Positions 52,401 through 62,079 of a stretch of DNA of 64,000 nucleotides are shown piece after piece; position 1 is the stretch's first letter; each line of letters starts with the position of its first letter. Below the pieces are notes generated by a model. The model did no database searches, was not told where the DNA came from, and saw nothing but the letters and a program-made list of their open reading frames with translations. Position numbers and translations under genes: made by a program. This DNA is from Asparagopsis taxiformis (Eukaryota > Rhodophyta > Florideophyceae > Bonnemaisoniales > Bonnemaisoniaceae), in the NCBI GenBank assembly GCA_030407315.1, contig JALQPE010000403.1:1-64000 (forward strand), given 5' to 3'.

Positions 52401-53917
52401 ACAAGGCAGTGCTGCCACTTCACGTTCGCGAGTAAGATATCGAGCGCGCGCTGAAACGTCACAGGCGCGTTCGAAAGTCCAAAGGGCACGCGGCGGAAAC
52501 GATACGTACCAACGTGCGACGTAAACGTAGTCTTATCGCGGTCGGCGTGCGCTACCGGGATTTGCCAGTATCCCGAGTTGCAGTCCAGCGTAGTGAAAAC
52601 CGTCGCGTTACCGAGCGATTCGACGCAATCGTCCATGCGCGGAATCGGATACGCATCCTTCACGGTAGCGGCGTTTAGACGGCGGTAGTCGATGCAGAAG
52701 CGGGAAGTCCCGTCCTTCTTAGGCACGACTACGACCGGGCTCGCCCATTCCGATGTAGCAGGTTCGATCACTCCAGCGCGGAGCATCTTATCCACTTGCG
52801 TACGGATAATTTCGCGCGACGCGTGTCCGGCGCGGTACGGCGGTTGGTTGACGGGGGTTGCCCCCGGAACCAGCTCGATGCGGTGTTCTGTCGCGTGGAT
52901 GGCTCCGAGCGTGCCATTCCACATGCGCTCGTGCTTTCGCAGCATCTCGATAATTTGCGCGTGTAGATCGTCGTCTACTCGCTCATCGCGTAGCGTCGTG
53001 CGTAAGAGGTCTTCCCAATGCGGCGTCGCCTTCGCAATTCCGTCGGCTTCGCGCGGGTCCGGCGGGTTCGTCGCGTTGCGTGGCGTCGCATCGTCGGGCG
53101 GTCGGTCTTGCGGAGTCGGCGCCTCTTGCGCCACTTGTAGGCAACCTACGGGGTTGGGCACTGCGGCGCCCACCTTCATGCCTTTGGGCAATATCTGTAG
53201 GCGGGTGCCGGCGTTGTGAACGTGCACGCTGAAGGGCACGTTCCTTTTAACCAGCGTTTCGCCGTTGGCTAGACGGAGCAACTTCTGCCCGTAGAGGTCG
53301 GTCGCGGGTATCGTGATGCAGCGTCCGTCAGCGCCCGTGGTGACTTCGATAGCTTGCGTCGCGTGCGGCGGAATCGACGTGCGGTGCGCAACGCGGATTG
53401 GCGCGAAATCTGTTGGTCGGGTAGTCTTGGGGGTCGGTGCGCGGCGCGGTTTCGTCGGCGTGCGTGGGAGCATCGGAACGTGGTCTCCATAGCGGTTTCG
53501 CAACGCGCGCTGCGGCCCAGTATAGATCATCCGAACCACACGGTCGATGAAGTCTGCTCCCAGAATGCAAGGGACGGATAAGCGCGGCATCACCAGGAAA
53601 GTTTGAAGGTGCGCGCGGGCACCTAGAAGAACGCTAAGTCGCAACGACGCGTTCGGCGCGAGGCGTCGTCCATTCGCGTCGATAATCGCGCAGCGCAGCG
53701 TCGGCGGCGTAGCGTGGCGCTTCCAATCGGCGCCTAATACGTTCTCGCGAATGAGGCTCGGGCCCGCGCCGGTATCAAGCACAGCGGTCACCGCGGTGGC
53801 CGTGCGTAGATTATATCCGACGCGTATCTCGAGTTTGTAGTTCGCGGTGGGGGTCTGAAACAGGACCACTGTTTCGGGTGGTAACGGAGGCGGTTTTTCG
53901 CGCGGCGGTTGCGTCAT
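49472..53917 (-). CDS. pol: Chromovirus pol polyprotein, intact (element B)
   Basis: 1481 codons from ATG 53917, 44 bases after gag. Domains by residue: aspartic protease DTGAG at 48-52; reverse transcriptase about 370-550 with FCIDYRRLN (408), TTLDCNSGYWQ and YLDD (507-510); RNase H about 650-770 with LDTDAS (656) and RTDHNSLRW (725). The integrase zinc module is H902/H909/C939/C942, and the DDE residues are D971, D1031 (SDNGPQF) and about E1067 (NGQVERMN). Near the C-terminus a chromodomain reads FRVRWKGYSPRDDTWEPESS. All key residues are present, so the element could be active or recently so. The gene order RT-RNaseH-IN with a chromodomain marks Ty3/gypsy chromoviruses. Confidence 0.96.
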   Translation of the reverse strand: MTQPPREKPPPLPPETVVLFQTPTANYKLEIRVGYNLRTATAVTAVLDTGAGPSLIRENVLGADWKRHATPPTLRCAIIDANGRRLAPNASLRLSVLLGARAHLQTFLVMPRLSVPCILGADFIDRVVRMIYTGPQRALRNRYGDHVPMLPRTPTKPRRAPTPKTTRPTDFAPIRVAHRTSIPPHATQAIEVTTGADGRCITIPATDLYGQKLLRLANGETLVKRNVPFSVHVHNAGTRLQILPKGMKVGAAVPNPVGCLQVAQEAPTPQDRPPDDATPRNATNPPDPREADGIAKATPHWEDLLRTTLRDERVDDDLHAQIIEMLRKHERMWNGTLGAIHATEHRIELVPGATPVNQPPYRAGHASREIIRTQVDKMLRAGVIEPATSEWASPVVVVPKKDGTSRFCIDYRRLNAATVKDAYPIPRMDDCVESLGNATVFTTLDCNSGYWQIPVAHADRDKTTFTSHVGTYRFRRVPFGLSNAPVTFQRALDILLANVKWQHCLVYLDDVIIFSADVNAHVHHVDEILGILGRAGVSLKFAKTEFFKRSVDYLGHTISPRKLSVPTTKCDALRDATYPTTKTQLRSFLGTCNVYRRFVEKFAFVAAPLTQLLKKDQGDNLPAPTPEQTRAFESLRQAMISPPILRLPREGHPYVLDTDASQGQIGCALLQLDADDDILHPVGYWSRTLNDAERNYSTTERECLAVVWAVLLLRAYVEGRKFTVRTDHNSLRWILNMTSAEGRLARWRLRLAEFEFDVEYKKGKRHVIADALSRMATRSGDETEIPDEIPCFGAANIVEPHADAYVRTDAALLCDYAEYYPSLDCLLATRSCIEPPMSTDEWIREQATDEFCQNVKRDVETAPRSRFHLSPDGILMRTAPLDNATQIVVPEAIKGRILRANHYAVTAGHPGARRMYNAIRRAYYWPMMSVDVYTTVRQCDACARNRVTQYRHTNALKLFPATRPLEDVAIDILGPLPETPRQRRFVLVIADRYSKLCRLIALGRVSALAVAKAFCRDWVFVYGTPRTLLSDNGPQFRSKLFQETCALMGTRNIFTTTYHPQSNGQVERMNRTIVATLRHYVDEERKDWDEHLDALAYAYNRAIHRSTNTSPFELTLTRYPVSLGTEQVDTIRSTPFLRMEFLARLSDAYARAASALKKAQARYKRDFDRSVRAVNKDIKVGDQVYLDTRAGATTQAQRSEETRASKLDYPVSGPFPVIGCHGHTYEIVIDRVPELVSSDRIRFAPRDATSAPDSPGGEEDTNDAENADGATRRDERDFENTRKVNRESEYGAREFMIDKLTAEGIDDAGASVFRVRWKGYSPRDDTWEPESSLPAPLVARFRKDLNRSTPKAPAHDIASQPATPHNRRKTRRRYPPTGRSATTRSEPRRRAARARDSGTVGCNPVRHAIDARQGLTSDALRQIIASRGLRKSCCRQVNHGKSDDAIKRTTARTRGHTSRTKNVATHRKNKRDAKRMPLRPA

Positions 53918-53961
53918 CGCGCGTCGCGTGTCCGTTGAGTGGAGAGGAGTCGGCCCACCCG

Positions 53962-55932
53962 CTACGACTCCTCGTAGGCGTTTCCCGGGTCCTCTGCGAA
54001 GCGAACCGAGTGGGGCGTGAGCTGCTCGCCGTCGTTCGCGTCATCTTCGCGCGTGCGTTCGCTTTCGCGCTCGCGTGCGTCATCGTCCGCGGAAACTTCG
54101 AAAACCTGAACGTTGCGCTGCAGGTTCAGTTCTTCAGGCGTTAGGCGCGCGTGGCTATGCATCTCGCGAATCGCGGCCTGTTGCTCGGATGAGAGCAGCG
54201 GGCAGCTTACCATGGGGTGCCCAAATTTCCGGCATATCAGACAGCGGAACGCCGCTGTGCGAGACGTGTCGGCCGGTGCCGTCTGCCTCACGATAGGCGG
54301 TGGGTAAGTTGCGCGCGGTATGTGCGCCGTGTACGGTCCCGCGCGTTCGCGTTCTCGGTCGTCGTTATGCGCAAAGCGTCGCGAGCAGTCGGCGGGCGAT
54401 GCGTCGCGAGAGCGTGGCGTGCGATAATTCGACGAAGGGGTGCCAAGCGAGGTTGGACTTCGCATGGGGCTCGGGGTCGAGAACTTCCGTTCGCGCGGAG
54501 CGTGCGGCGTCGCGGCGGAGGTTGAGACGTTTGGCGATGAGAAGCCTGATGGCGGGGTATGCCCCACGGTCAGTGCCTGCAGCGTCGGTGTCTCGTCCTC
54601 TTCTACGTAGAGCGCCGGAGTTCGCCGTAATAGCGGTCGCGCGCTCGTCGTCGGCGTCATCGCTCGGTGCGTGTCCCCGTGGCTCTGCGCCATAGAGACT
54701 AGCTCTCGAAAGGTGTATCGACGCGGGTCGCGAGACAGCGCGTCCCGCACGAGGTGTTGCGCATAGGGTCGTAGGCCATCGACGAAAATAGAAACAAGCG
54801 TTCGCTCGCTAAACGCATCGCCACAGCGCAGCGCGCGGCGTCGTAGTCTCGTAGCGAATTGCGTTTCGGTTTCCTTCGGGTCTTGCGTTTGTTGCGCCAC
54901 GTCACGATACGCTTGCGCGACGTCGCCTTCGCGCGCATAAGTTAGCAGGAGCCACTGAACGGCTTCCGCGTAGCACGTAATCGAGTCGACGCCCGCGCGA
55001 GCTCCTCGGAACGTTCGTCCCATGTACGTTTGGAACGTGTCGCGCGCCTCGTCGGCCAGGAAATACTTGAGAATCGGCAACGCTGCGCCTTCGGATACGC
55101 CGGTGTCGTCACATGCGCTCTTGAAATACTTCAGGAACGATAGCACGGCGATTCCGTCAGCGCCCGTGAAATTCTCTCCTTGCATCGAATGACGCACCAT
55201 TTTCGCGGTGTTAGCCAGTTCGCTCGCAATTGCTCGGTTAAACGCGCGGTCCGTATTACGCAAGCGGTACGTGCGATACGAAAGCGCGCGTGTGAACAGC
55301 TCGCTCAACGGCTGGATCTCTACCAGCCCGGGATGCGCGGGTCCATCGTCGCTATCCGAACGCGGGTGGTCGTCGAATGACAGGTCCTGGCGCGCCAGTT
55401 CCAGCCATCCTTCGGGGTCCGCGTTGCGCGCGTAGTTCGTGGGGGTCGCGCGCGCTGCGGTTCGCGTTCGGTTTTCGCGCGCAGCGACGTTCGCGCGTTC
55501 AATATTGTGCTCCTCGCGGGAGTCCATCGTAGTGACGATTAGGTTGTGGACTTGCGCCCTCATCTGAGCCGTCAATCCACGTGATTGGCCTTTGATAGCG
55601 CGGTCCACCGCAGCTCGTACTTCGGCTTGGAGCATGCATTGGAACGTAGGGTCGTCCACTACTTGTCGAACCAAGCTCGGAAGCGCTGCGGACGGCGTAG
55701 CGTGCACGTCGGTAACGCGGAACTCGGCCTCGCGCTTCGTTGCGGCGCCATTGTCGGACGTTTGCGCGTCGTCGTCGATGCTCGCGAGCGCTTGCGTCGG
55801 TATCGGCGGCCACGGAGAAGCGGTAGGGTCAGGGATATGTGAAGCGACCAGCGCGTCGACTGCGTGCGTTTGCGACGCGACTGGCGGCGGTTCGGTCGGC
55901 GCGTTCGATCGCTCGGGCGCGGATGGATCCAT
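53962..55932 (-). CDS. gag: Chromovirus gag (element B)
   Basis: 656 codons from ATG 55932. The middle holds a retrotransposon-gag-like helical region (LKYFKSACDD, EARDTFQTYMG, ETEFATRLRRRALRCGDAFS). A single zinc knuckle CLICRKFGHPMVSC (CX2CX4HX4C) lies near residue 578, followed by an acidic/basic tail. It ends 44 bases before pol with a stop, so pol must be reached by re-initiation, readthrough or frameshift; I see no obvious slippery site. It forms the particle and packages element RNA. Confidence 0.93.
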   Translation of the reverse strand: MDPSAPERSNAPTEPPPVASQTHAVDALVASHIPDPTASPWPPIPTQALASIDDDAQTSDNGAATKREAEFRVTDVHATPSAALPSLVRQVVDDPTFQCMLQAEVRAAVDRAIKGQSRGLTAQMRAQVHNLIVTTMDSREEHNIERANVAARENRTRTAARATPTNYARNADPEGWLELARQDLSFDDHPRSDSDDGPAHPGLVEIQPLSELFTRALSYRTYRLRNTDRAFNRAIASELANTAKMVRHSMQGENFTGADGIAVLSFLKYFKSACDDTGVSEGAALPILKYFLADEARDTFQTYMGRTFRGARAGVDSITCYAEAVQWLLLTYAREGDVAQAYRDVAQQTQDPKETETQFATRLRRRALRCGDAFSERTLVSIFVDGLRPYAQHLVRDALSRDPRRYTFRELVSMAQSHGDTHRAMTPTTSARPLLRRTPALYVEEDETPTLQALTVGHTPPSGFSSPNVSTSAATPHAPRERKFSTPSPMRSPTSLGTPSSNYRTPRSRDASPADCSRRFAHNDDRERERAGPYTAHIPRATYPPPIVRQTAPADTSRTAAFRCLICRKFGHPMVSCPLLSSEQQAAIREMHSHARLTPEELNLQRNVQVFEVSADDDARERESERTREDDANDGEQLTPHSVRFAEDPGNAYEES

Positions 55933-56509
55933 CGGCGCGGTTGCGCTCGATCGTCGCCTAGGGAAAAGGGAAAAAGGGATGATGGGGAAGGAGAAAGGGG
56001 AATTCGACGTGCGTCAAAATCTCGCGTCGGCGCGTCGAAAAATTGGCAAGTAAAAAGGGAAGCGCTTCCCGAAAATTGTCTGCGTATCGGGCGCGCGTAG
56101 TAAGGGTAAGGGGGACGAGTTCGCTCGCAGGAGGGCTTCTTCCTCGCTCGGAACGCGCAAAGACGGGTCTCGATCGTCCGCGAACCCAATATTTTCGGCA
56201 CCGCCGAACCCGCGTTAGGGTTGCGAACTAGCGCGCGCACGCGCTGTGTCTTCGATCGCGTCGTTCCGCGCTGCGAACCGTCGTAGTAGAGATAGGGTAG
56301 TTATGCAAACCAGAGAGGCTATATCACCGCTTCCGGGATAGCGATACGCGCGCACGCGTCAATCGCCCTCGCTGTCGCGCACGACGAACGGATAAAGGAA
56401 GAATTAGAGTAAGCGATAGGTTTGGCGTCCCGTGTTTTCCCCAAGCGGAGTTTCTGTGCTTCGCTGAGTTCGCACGTCGGTTCGCGCAATTCTAGGTCGA
56501 GAGACCAGT
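55933..56509 (-). promoter_or_regulatory. Element B leader with primer-binding site
   Basis: Untranslated leader between LTR and gag. On the minus strand the LTR end is followed by two bases and TGGTCTCTCGACC (about 56490-56507), positioned and starting with TGG as expected for a primer-binding site complementary to a tRNA 3' CCA end. Which tRNA it is cannot be told here. Confidence 0.65.
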
Positions 56510-57001
56510 TGTAGGACCAGCCGGGGTGGCGATCGCTAGGGGAGTTCTAGAATTGCAGCCGTGTCAGGGCGAGGTGAACCGTAACGCGCTGGTTGAACTT
56601 GCGTTCGCGCGTCGCTCGGTCGCGCTGGCGAACGGGTGGTACAACGGCGGAACGCGTAGGGAACGATCGCAACACGGGATTCGCGGGCCGGCGCAAGCCG
56701 TGATCTCAGGGCGAGATCACCGAGTAAACTCGAGCACAACGCGATCCACACAGGGGTCGTAAATCTCTGGCCTAGTGGCGTGCGACGCAACGCGCGCTAT
56801 CGCGGTGCGACGCGGTTCGACGATCGGTTTATGCGCAGCGCGCACGCGAACGTCGGCGATCGTGAGCAATCCGCATGCAACGTTTCAACGCAATCGATCC
56901 TCGCGATTCGCTAAACGCTTAACTCGTAGCTGCGAAGATGCTGACTGTTTATTGGTAAGGTGCAAAGCAGAACAACCATTAGTAGCTAACTACCTAGGAC
57001 A
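56510..57001 (-). repeat. Element B 5' LTR
   Basis: 492 bp starting TG (57001 side) and ending CA (56510 side) in element orientation. It matches 60186-60678 in reverse orientation with about 10-15% differences. It lies upstream of gag and next to the primer-binding site. A matching 3' LTR is not found left of 49472 in this window, so the left end of element B is rearranged or not of the same LTR type. Confidence 0.8.
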
Positions 57002-57300
57002 GGATGTCCTTGTGCGGCCGGCCGGCAGCCGCTCGCTCGCACGCAAAAAAGGGGAAATATTTGGGAAAAAGACTTTCGTCATAAAAAACCCAAAAAGGGG
57101 AAATAAAGGGAATTTCGTCGAAATCGCTACACGTGGCGCCGGGTTCGCAATCGCACGCGTTCGCGCAGGTGCACCGTGACACGTAATCGAATCGCTACGC
57201 GTACGCTCGCTTACTAACTAACTAATTCGCGGATGCATGCGGACTCAGTCAGACGCAGTCGTTACGAGCGCGCGCGCGTCGACCGAATAAATTGTACCAC
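57002..57300. other. Junction DNA between element B LTR and element C
   Basis: No gene recognised. Contains AAAAAAGGGGAAATATTTGGG and a repeat of AAAAAGGGGAAATAAAGGG about 50 bases on. Its last part is GC-rich. Confidence 0.4.
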
Positions 57301-60185
57301 ACCTACCGCGAACTACAAACTCGAGATTCGTGTCGGATATAATCTACGCACGGCCACCGCGGTGACCGCAGTACTTGATACCGGCGCGGGCCCGAGCCTC
57401 ATTCGCGACAACGTATTAGGTGCTGATTGGAAGCTCCACGCTACGCCGCCGACGCTGCGCTGCGCGATTATCGACGCGAACGGACCCAGTAAGCCTTAAA
57501 GATGTACCAAAGATGGCCGCATGATGAACCTATGACATGCATGGTGTTCCTCTGATGTACGGATAAGGATCATTTGCTCTTCAGCTGATGGCTGCATAGC
57601 GATACACCAATGATGGACCGGAGATGTCCATACGCTCATCTCCCGGACATCAGCGAAGTATCTCTTGCGTACAGTAGAGATATCACGTACATCATTGGTT
57701 CATCTAAAGCATATCAGGGGTACATATTCCTTTTCTTATAGGGGGACGACGCCTCGCGCCGAACGCGTCGCTGCGACTTAGCGTTCTTCTAGGTGCCCGC
57801 GCGCACTTTCAAACTTTCCTGGTGATGCCGCGCTTATCCGTTCCTTGCATTTTGGGAGCAGACTTCATCGACCGTGTGGTTCGGACGATCTGTACTGGGC
57901 CGCAGCGCGCGCTGCGAACCCGCTATGGAGACCACGTTCCGATGCTCCCGCGCACGCCGACGAAATCGCGCCGCGCACCGACCCCCAAGACTACCCGACC
58001 TGCTGATTTCGCGCCTATCCGTGTCGCGCGCCGCACGTCGATTCCGCCGCACGCAACGCGAGCTATCGAAGTCACCATTGGCGCTGACGGACGCTGCATT
58101 ACGATACCCGCGACCAACCTCTACGGGCAGAAGTTGCTGCGTCTAGCCAATGGTGAAACGCAGGTTAAAAGGAACGTGCCCTTCAGTGTGCATGTGCATA
58201 ACGCCGGCACCCGCCTACAGGTATTGCCCAAAGGCATGAAGGTGGGCGCCGCAGTGCCCAACCCCGTAAGTTGCCTACAAGTTGCACAAGAAGCGCCGAC
58301 TCCGCAAGACCGACCGCCTGACGACGCGACGCAATGCAACGATACGAATCCGCTGGACCCGCGCGAAACCGACGGAATTGCGAAGGCGATGCCGCATTGG
58401 GAAGATCTTCTACGCGCAACGCTGCGCGACGAGTAGACGACGACCTACACGCGCAAATTATCGAGATGCTGCGAAAGCACGAGCGAATGTGGAATGGCAC
58501 ACTGGGAGCCATCCACGCGACGGAACACCGCATCGAACTGGTTCCGGGGGCAACCCCCGTCAACCAACCGCCGTACCGCGCCGGACACGCGTCGCGCGAA
58601 ATTATCCGTACGCAAGTGGAGAAGATGCTCCGCGCCGGAGTAATCGAGCCCGCTACGTCGGAATGGGCGAGCCCGGTCGTAGTCGTGCCTAAGAAGGACG
58701 GGACCTCCCGCTTCTGCATCGACTACCGCCGCCTAAATGCCGCCACCGTCAAGGACGCGTATCCGATTCCGCGCATGGACGATTGCGTCGACTCGCTCGG
58801 TAACGCGACGGTTTTCACTACGCTGGATTGCAATTCAGGATACTGGCAAATCCCAGTAGCGCACGCCGACCGCGATAAAACTACGTTTACGTCGCGCGTT
58901 GGTACGTATCGCTTCAGCTGCATGCCCTTCGGGCTCTCGAACGCGCCCGCGACGTTTCAGCGCGCGCTCGATATTTTGCTCGCGAACGTGAAGTGGCAGC
59001 ACTGCCTTCTCTACCTGGATGACGTAATCATCTTCTCCGCCGACGTAAACGCGCACGTGCATCACGTCGACGAGATACTGGGAATCCTCGGGCGCGCTGG
59101 CGTTTCGCTAATATTCGCGAAGACCGAGTTCTTCAAGCGCTTGGTAGACTATCTGGGACATACTATCTCGCCTGGGAAGCTATCCGTACCGACAACGAAA
59201 TGCGACGCGCTGCGCGATGCGACGTACCCGACGACGAAAACGCAGCTGCGCAGTTTCCTAGGAACTTGCAACGTATACCGCCGGTTCGTTGAAAAATTCG
59301 CGTTCGTAGCAGCGCCGCTTACGCAGCTGCTGAAGAAGTACCAAGGAGACAACTTACTCGCGCCGACGCCGGAGCACACGCGCGCGTTTGAAGCATTGCG
59401 ACAAGCGATGCTGTCACCGCCTATTCTCCGCCTACCGCGCGAAGGACACCCGTATGTGCTCGACACCGACGCGTCGCAAGGTCAAATCGGATGCGCGTTA
59501 CTACAGCTAGACGCGGACGACGATGTACTACATCCAGTCGGATACTGGTCGCGCACGCTTAACGACGCGGAGCGCAATTATTCGACGACGGAACGCGAAT
59601 GCCTCGCAGTAGTATGGGCAGTTTTGCTATTACGCGCTTATTTAGAAGGACGGAAGTTCACGGTTCGCACGGACCACAATTCGCTGCGCTGGATCCTGAA
59701 CATGACGTCCGCAGAAGGACGACTCGCGCGCTGGCGGTTGCGACTCGCTGAGTTCTAATTCGAAGTCGAATACAAGAAGGGTAAACACCACGTTATCGCC
59801 GACGCGCTCTCGCGAATAGCCACGCGAAGCGGCGACGAGACGGAAATACCGGATGAGATACCCTGCTTCGGCGCCGCGAACATCGTCGAACCACCCGCGG
59901 ACGCTTATGCGCGAACCGACGCCGCGCTATTATGCGATTACGCAGAATATTACCCTAGCCTGGATTGTCTGTTGACATCTCGAGCATGTATCGAACCACC
60001 CGTATCCGCTGACGAGTGGATACGCGAGCAGGCAACGGACGAGTTCTGCCAGAACCCAAAACGCGACGTCGAAACCGCGCCGCAATCGCGTTTTCATCTG
60101 TCCCCCGATGTGATACTCATGAGGACCGCGCCGCTCGACGACACCACGCAGATAGTCGTACCTGAAGCGATAAAAGGGCGCATTT
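57301..60185 (+). pseudogene. pol: Chromovirus pol, decayed copy (element C)
   Basis: Roughly 90% like element B pol but on the opposite strand. It begins exactly where pol sequence starts (TANYKLEIRVGYN), without gag. Breaks: a 259-bp insertion after IIDANG (57485-57743), a 4-bp deletion at about 58434 (ACGAG-TAGACG), and a nonsense TAA at 59756-59758 after LRLAEF. It then ends abruptly after AIKGRIL, directly joined to an LTR. Integrase, chromodomain and all downstream parts are missing. Protease DTGAG, RT YLDD and RNase H motifs are still legible. Confidence 0.93.
57485..57743. mobile_element. 259-bp MITE-like insertion in element C
   Basis: Interrupts pol between IIDANG and RRLAPN. Flanked by GGA on both sides (57482-57484 and 57744-57746). 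Ends are CCCAGTAAG and CTTATAGGG, a 9-bp imperfect inverted pair (CCCNNTAAG). Internal inverted words (CCAATGATG/CATCATTGG, GATGTCC/GGACATC) give it a fold-back structure. A three-base duplication fits CACTA or PIF/Harbinger groups, but the end sequence fits neither clearly. Confidence 0.65.
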
Positions 60186-60678
60186 TGCTGAGTAGTTAGC
60201 TATTAATGGTCGCTCTGCTTCGCACCTTACCAATAAAAAGCCAGCTTCTTCACAGCTACGAGTTAAGCGTTTAGCGAATCGCGAGGACCGATTGCGCTGA
60301 AACGTTGCGTTCGGGGTTGCTCACGATCGCCGACGCACGTGCGCGCGCGCCGTCTAAACCGCCCGTCGAACTGCGTCTCACCGCGATACTGCGCGTTGCG
60401 TCGCACGCCACTAGGCCAGGTATTTACGACCCCTGTGTGGATCGCGTTGTGCTCGAGTTTACTCGGTGATCTCAACCTGAGATCACGGCTTGCACCGGCC
60501 CGCGAATCCCGTGTTGCGATAGATCCCTACGCGTTCCGCCGTTGTACCACCTGATCGCCACCGCGACCGAGCGACGCGCGAAACACATGTTCAACCAACG
60601 CGATCCGGTTCACCTCGCCCTGACACGGCTAGCAATTCTAGAACTCCCTTAGTGATCGCCATCCCGGCTGGTCCTACA
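60186..60678 (+). repeat. Element C LTR
   Basis: 493 bp from TGCTGAGTAGTTAGC to GGTCCTACA, TG...CA ends, same relative orientation to pol as the element B LTR. Next to it on the left is truncated pol (internal deletion) and on the right a PIF/Harbinger-like relic. Confidence 0.85.
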
Positions 60679-61276
60679 CCGTCAACAAACCCAACACAAC
60701 TATCCAGCGGGGCCCCGGATTGAAAAACCTTGGCAGCATACTTTTCAGCTCTTCTTTCAAAAACTCAGCTTTGAAATCCTCTATGACGTGCCTGAAAGAA
60801 ACATAGAGCTTCTCAATAGCCTCTTAGAATATTTCACACAAAGCTGACGCTGAACGATGAAATTCTCTTTCGAGATCTTGCAAAACACACAGAGTGCTTA
60901 ACCGTCTTGAAATAATACAAAACGCCTCCTCGCTAGTGGCGTAATAGCCTCTTCTTTTCGTGATAATCTGTCCCCCTGACCAATTCAATAGAGATACAAT
61001 CCTCGAAATGTCATCTTTGAGGAATCGGAAGCAGCGCACGCACCCGTAGTCATTAAATATAGTCAAATCGAATTTTGTATCGAAAATGATTGATCTCCGC
61101 TCTTTTTTAAGCATCATATCAGTGTACTCGTTCTGTGCTGCAGTCAAAAAGTACATACTTAGTGGGGGCGATGTGCCCGCTGCTCTGCAACGAGCAATGA
61201 AGACAATATTCTGAGTGTGGCAGCCGAGCACCATCGATCTGGTTTGGTCCCTCTGTTTACTCGGCACCTTCGTCAT
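60679..61276 (-). pseudogene. PIF/Harbinger-like (HARBI1-type) nuclease remnant
   Basis: From ATG 61276 the frame reads CVRCFRFLKDDISRIVSLL, SEEAFCIISRRLSTLCVLQD and LEREFHRSASALCEIF, the typical N-terminal region of Harbinger-type nucleases (RFxxxDIxRLxxLL...EEALCIxLRRLxYPxRxxDLExxFGRSxSxLSxIF). A TAA follows, but the same frame continues with EAIEKLYVSF and EEELKSML-like text until the LTR boundary at 60678. The DDE core is missing. The LTR insertion, or an associated deletion, removed it. Confidence 0.75.
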
Positions 61277-62079
61277 TGCAACGATTTGATATCTCGCTGG
61301 CGAGCGGAAGACGGGTGTATTGTGAAATCTGTCTTAGTCAAAACATGGTTTTCGAAACCTGCTCAGGTTCTCTAGACCAGGTTTCATTGCGGAGAGACGG
61401 ATGTCCATGGCTGACGAATGTTACGGTTGTGTGACGTACAGCACACTGTGTAACGTGCATATTTTGGAAACTATTTCAACTTTTTCCAGTTAAGACTAGA
61501 ATAATTCATGAGATTGTATCGAGTAGAAATTACTCTGGTGTGTTCCCTTGGATGCTTCATATAGAGAGTTGGTGGTGCTGACTTAATCGCTGCGCCACGG
61601 AATACCGAAAAACCGTACATTTCGAGGTTATCCAAATTCCTCTAATAAACGAACAGAGTCTCTCTTCCAACAAAATTGTCAGGACGCTAACTCATCAAAC
61701 GAAACTAACACTAACAAGTACACTGAAAAGCGTTACACTGACAATGCGATAAGCATAAAGAACAGCATTTAAGACCACTTACGTTGGGATCAATAAACCG
61801 ACGACGGTGATGGAGATCACCCTTCTAACAAAAATCAAAATGAATGAAAGCCCAACTTTTCCCAATTACAGAAAATATATTAGAGTTTCAAATTTACAAT
61901 ATTAGAACGATTATGTATCGGGGCTTCCGTACAATTTGGGTTGTCGTCACCCGCAACTATCCTTCTCTAGAACGAATGCCCTGCGAGCATATCTCCGACA
62001 TCAGTCGTCGTTGATCATAGGAACGCAGATTGGCACGCACCTGTCTGTCCATGGGCTTCCTCTGTTGAAACCGCAGTGA
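61277..62079 (+). promoter_or_regulatory. Upstream region of the kinase gene
   Basis: About 800 bases of mixed composition without gene or repeat. An in-frame TGA at 62077-62079 directly precedes the kinase ATG. No specific promoter motif can be assigned. Confidence 0.4.

Noticed and set aside
53962..57179. Plus-strand frames of 100-150 codons across gag and LTR of element B
   Set aside because: Antisense shadows of GC-rich coding sequence.
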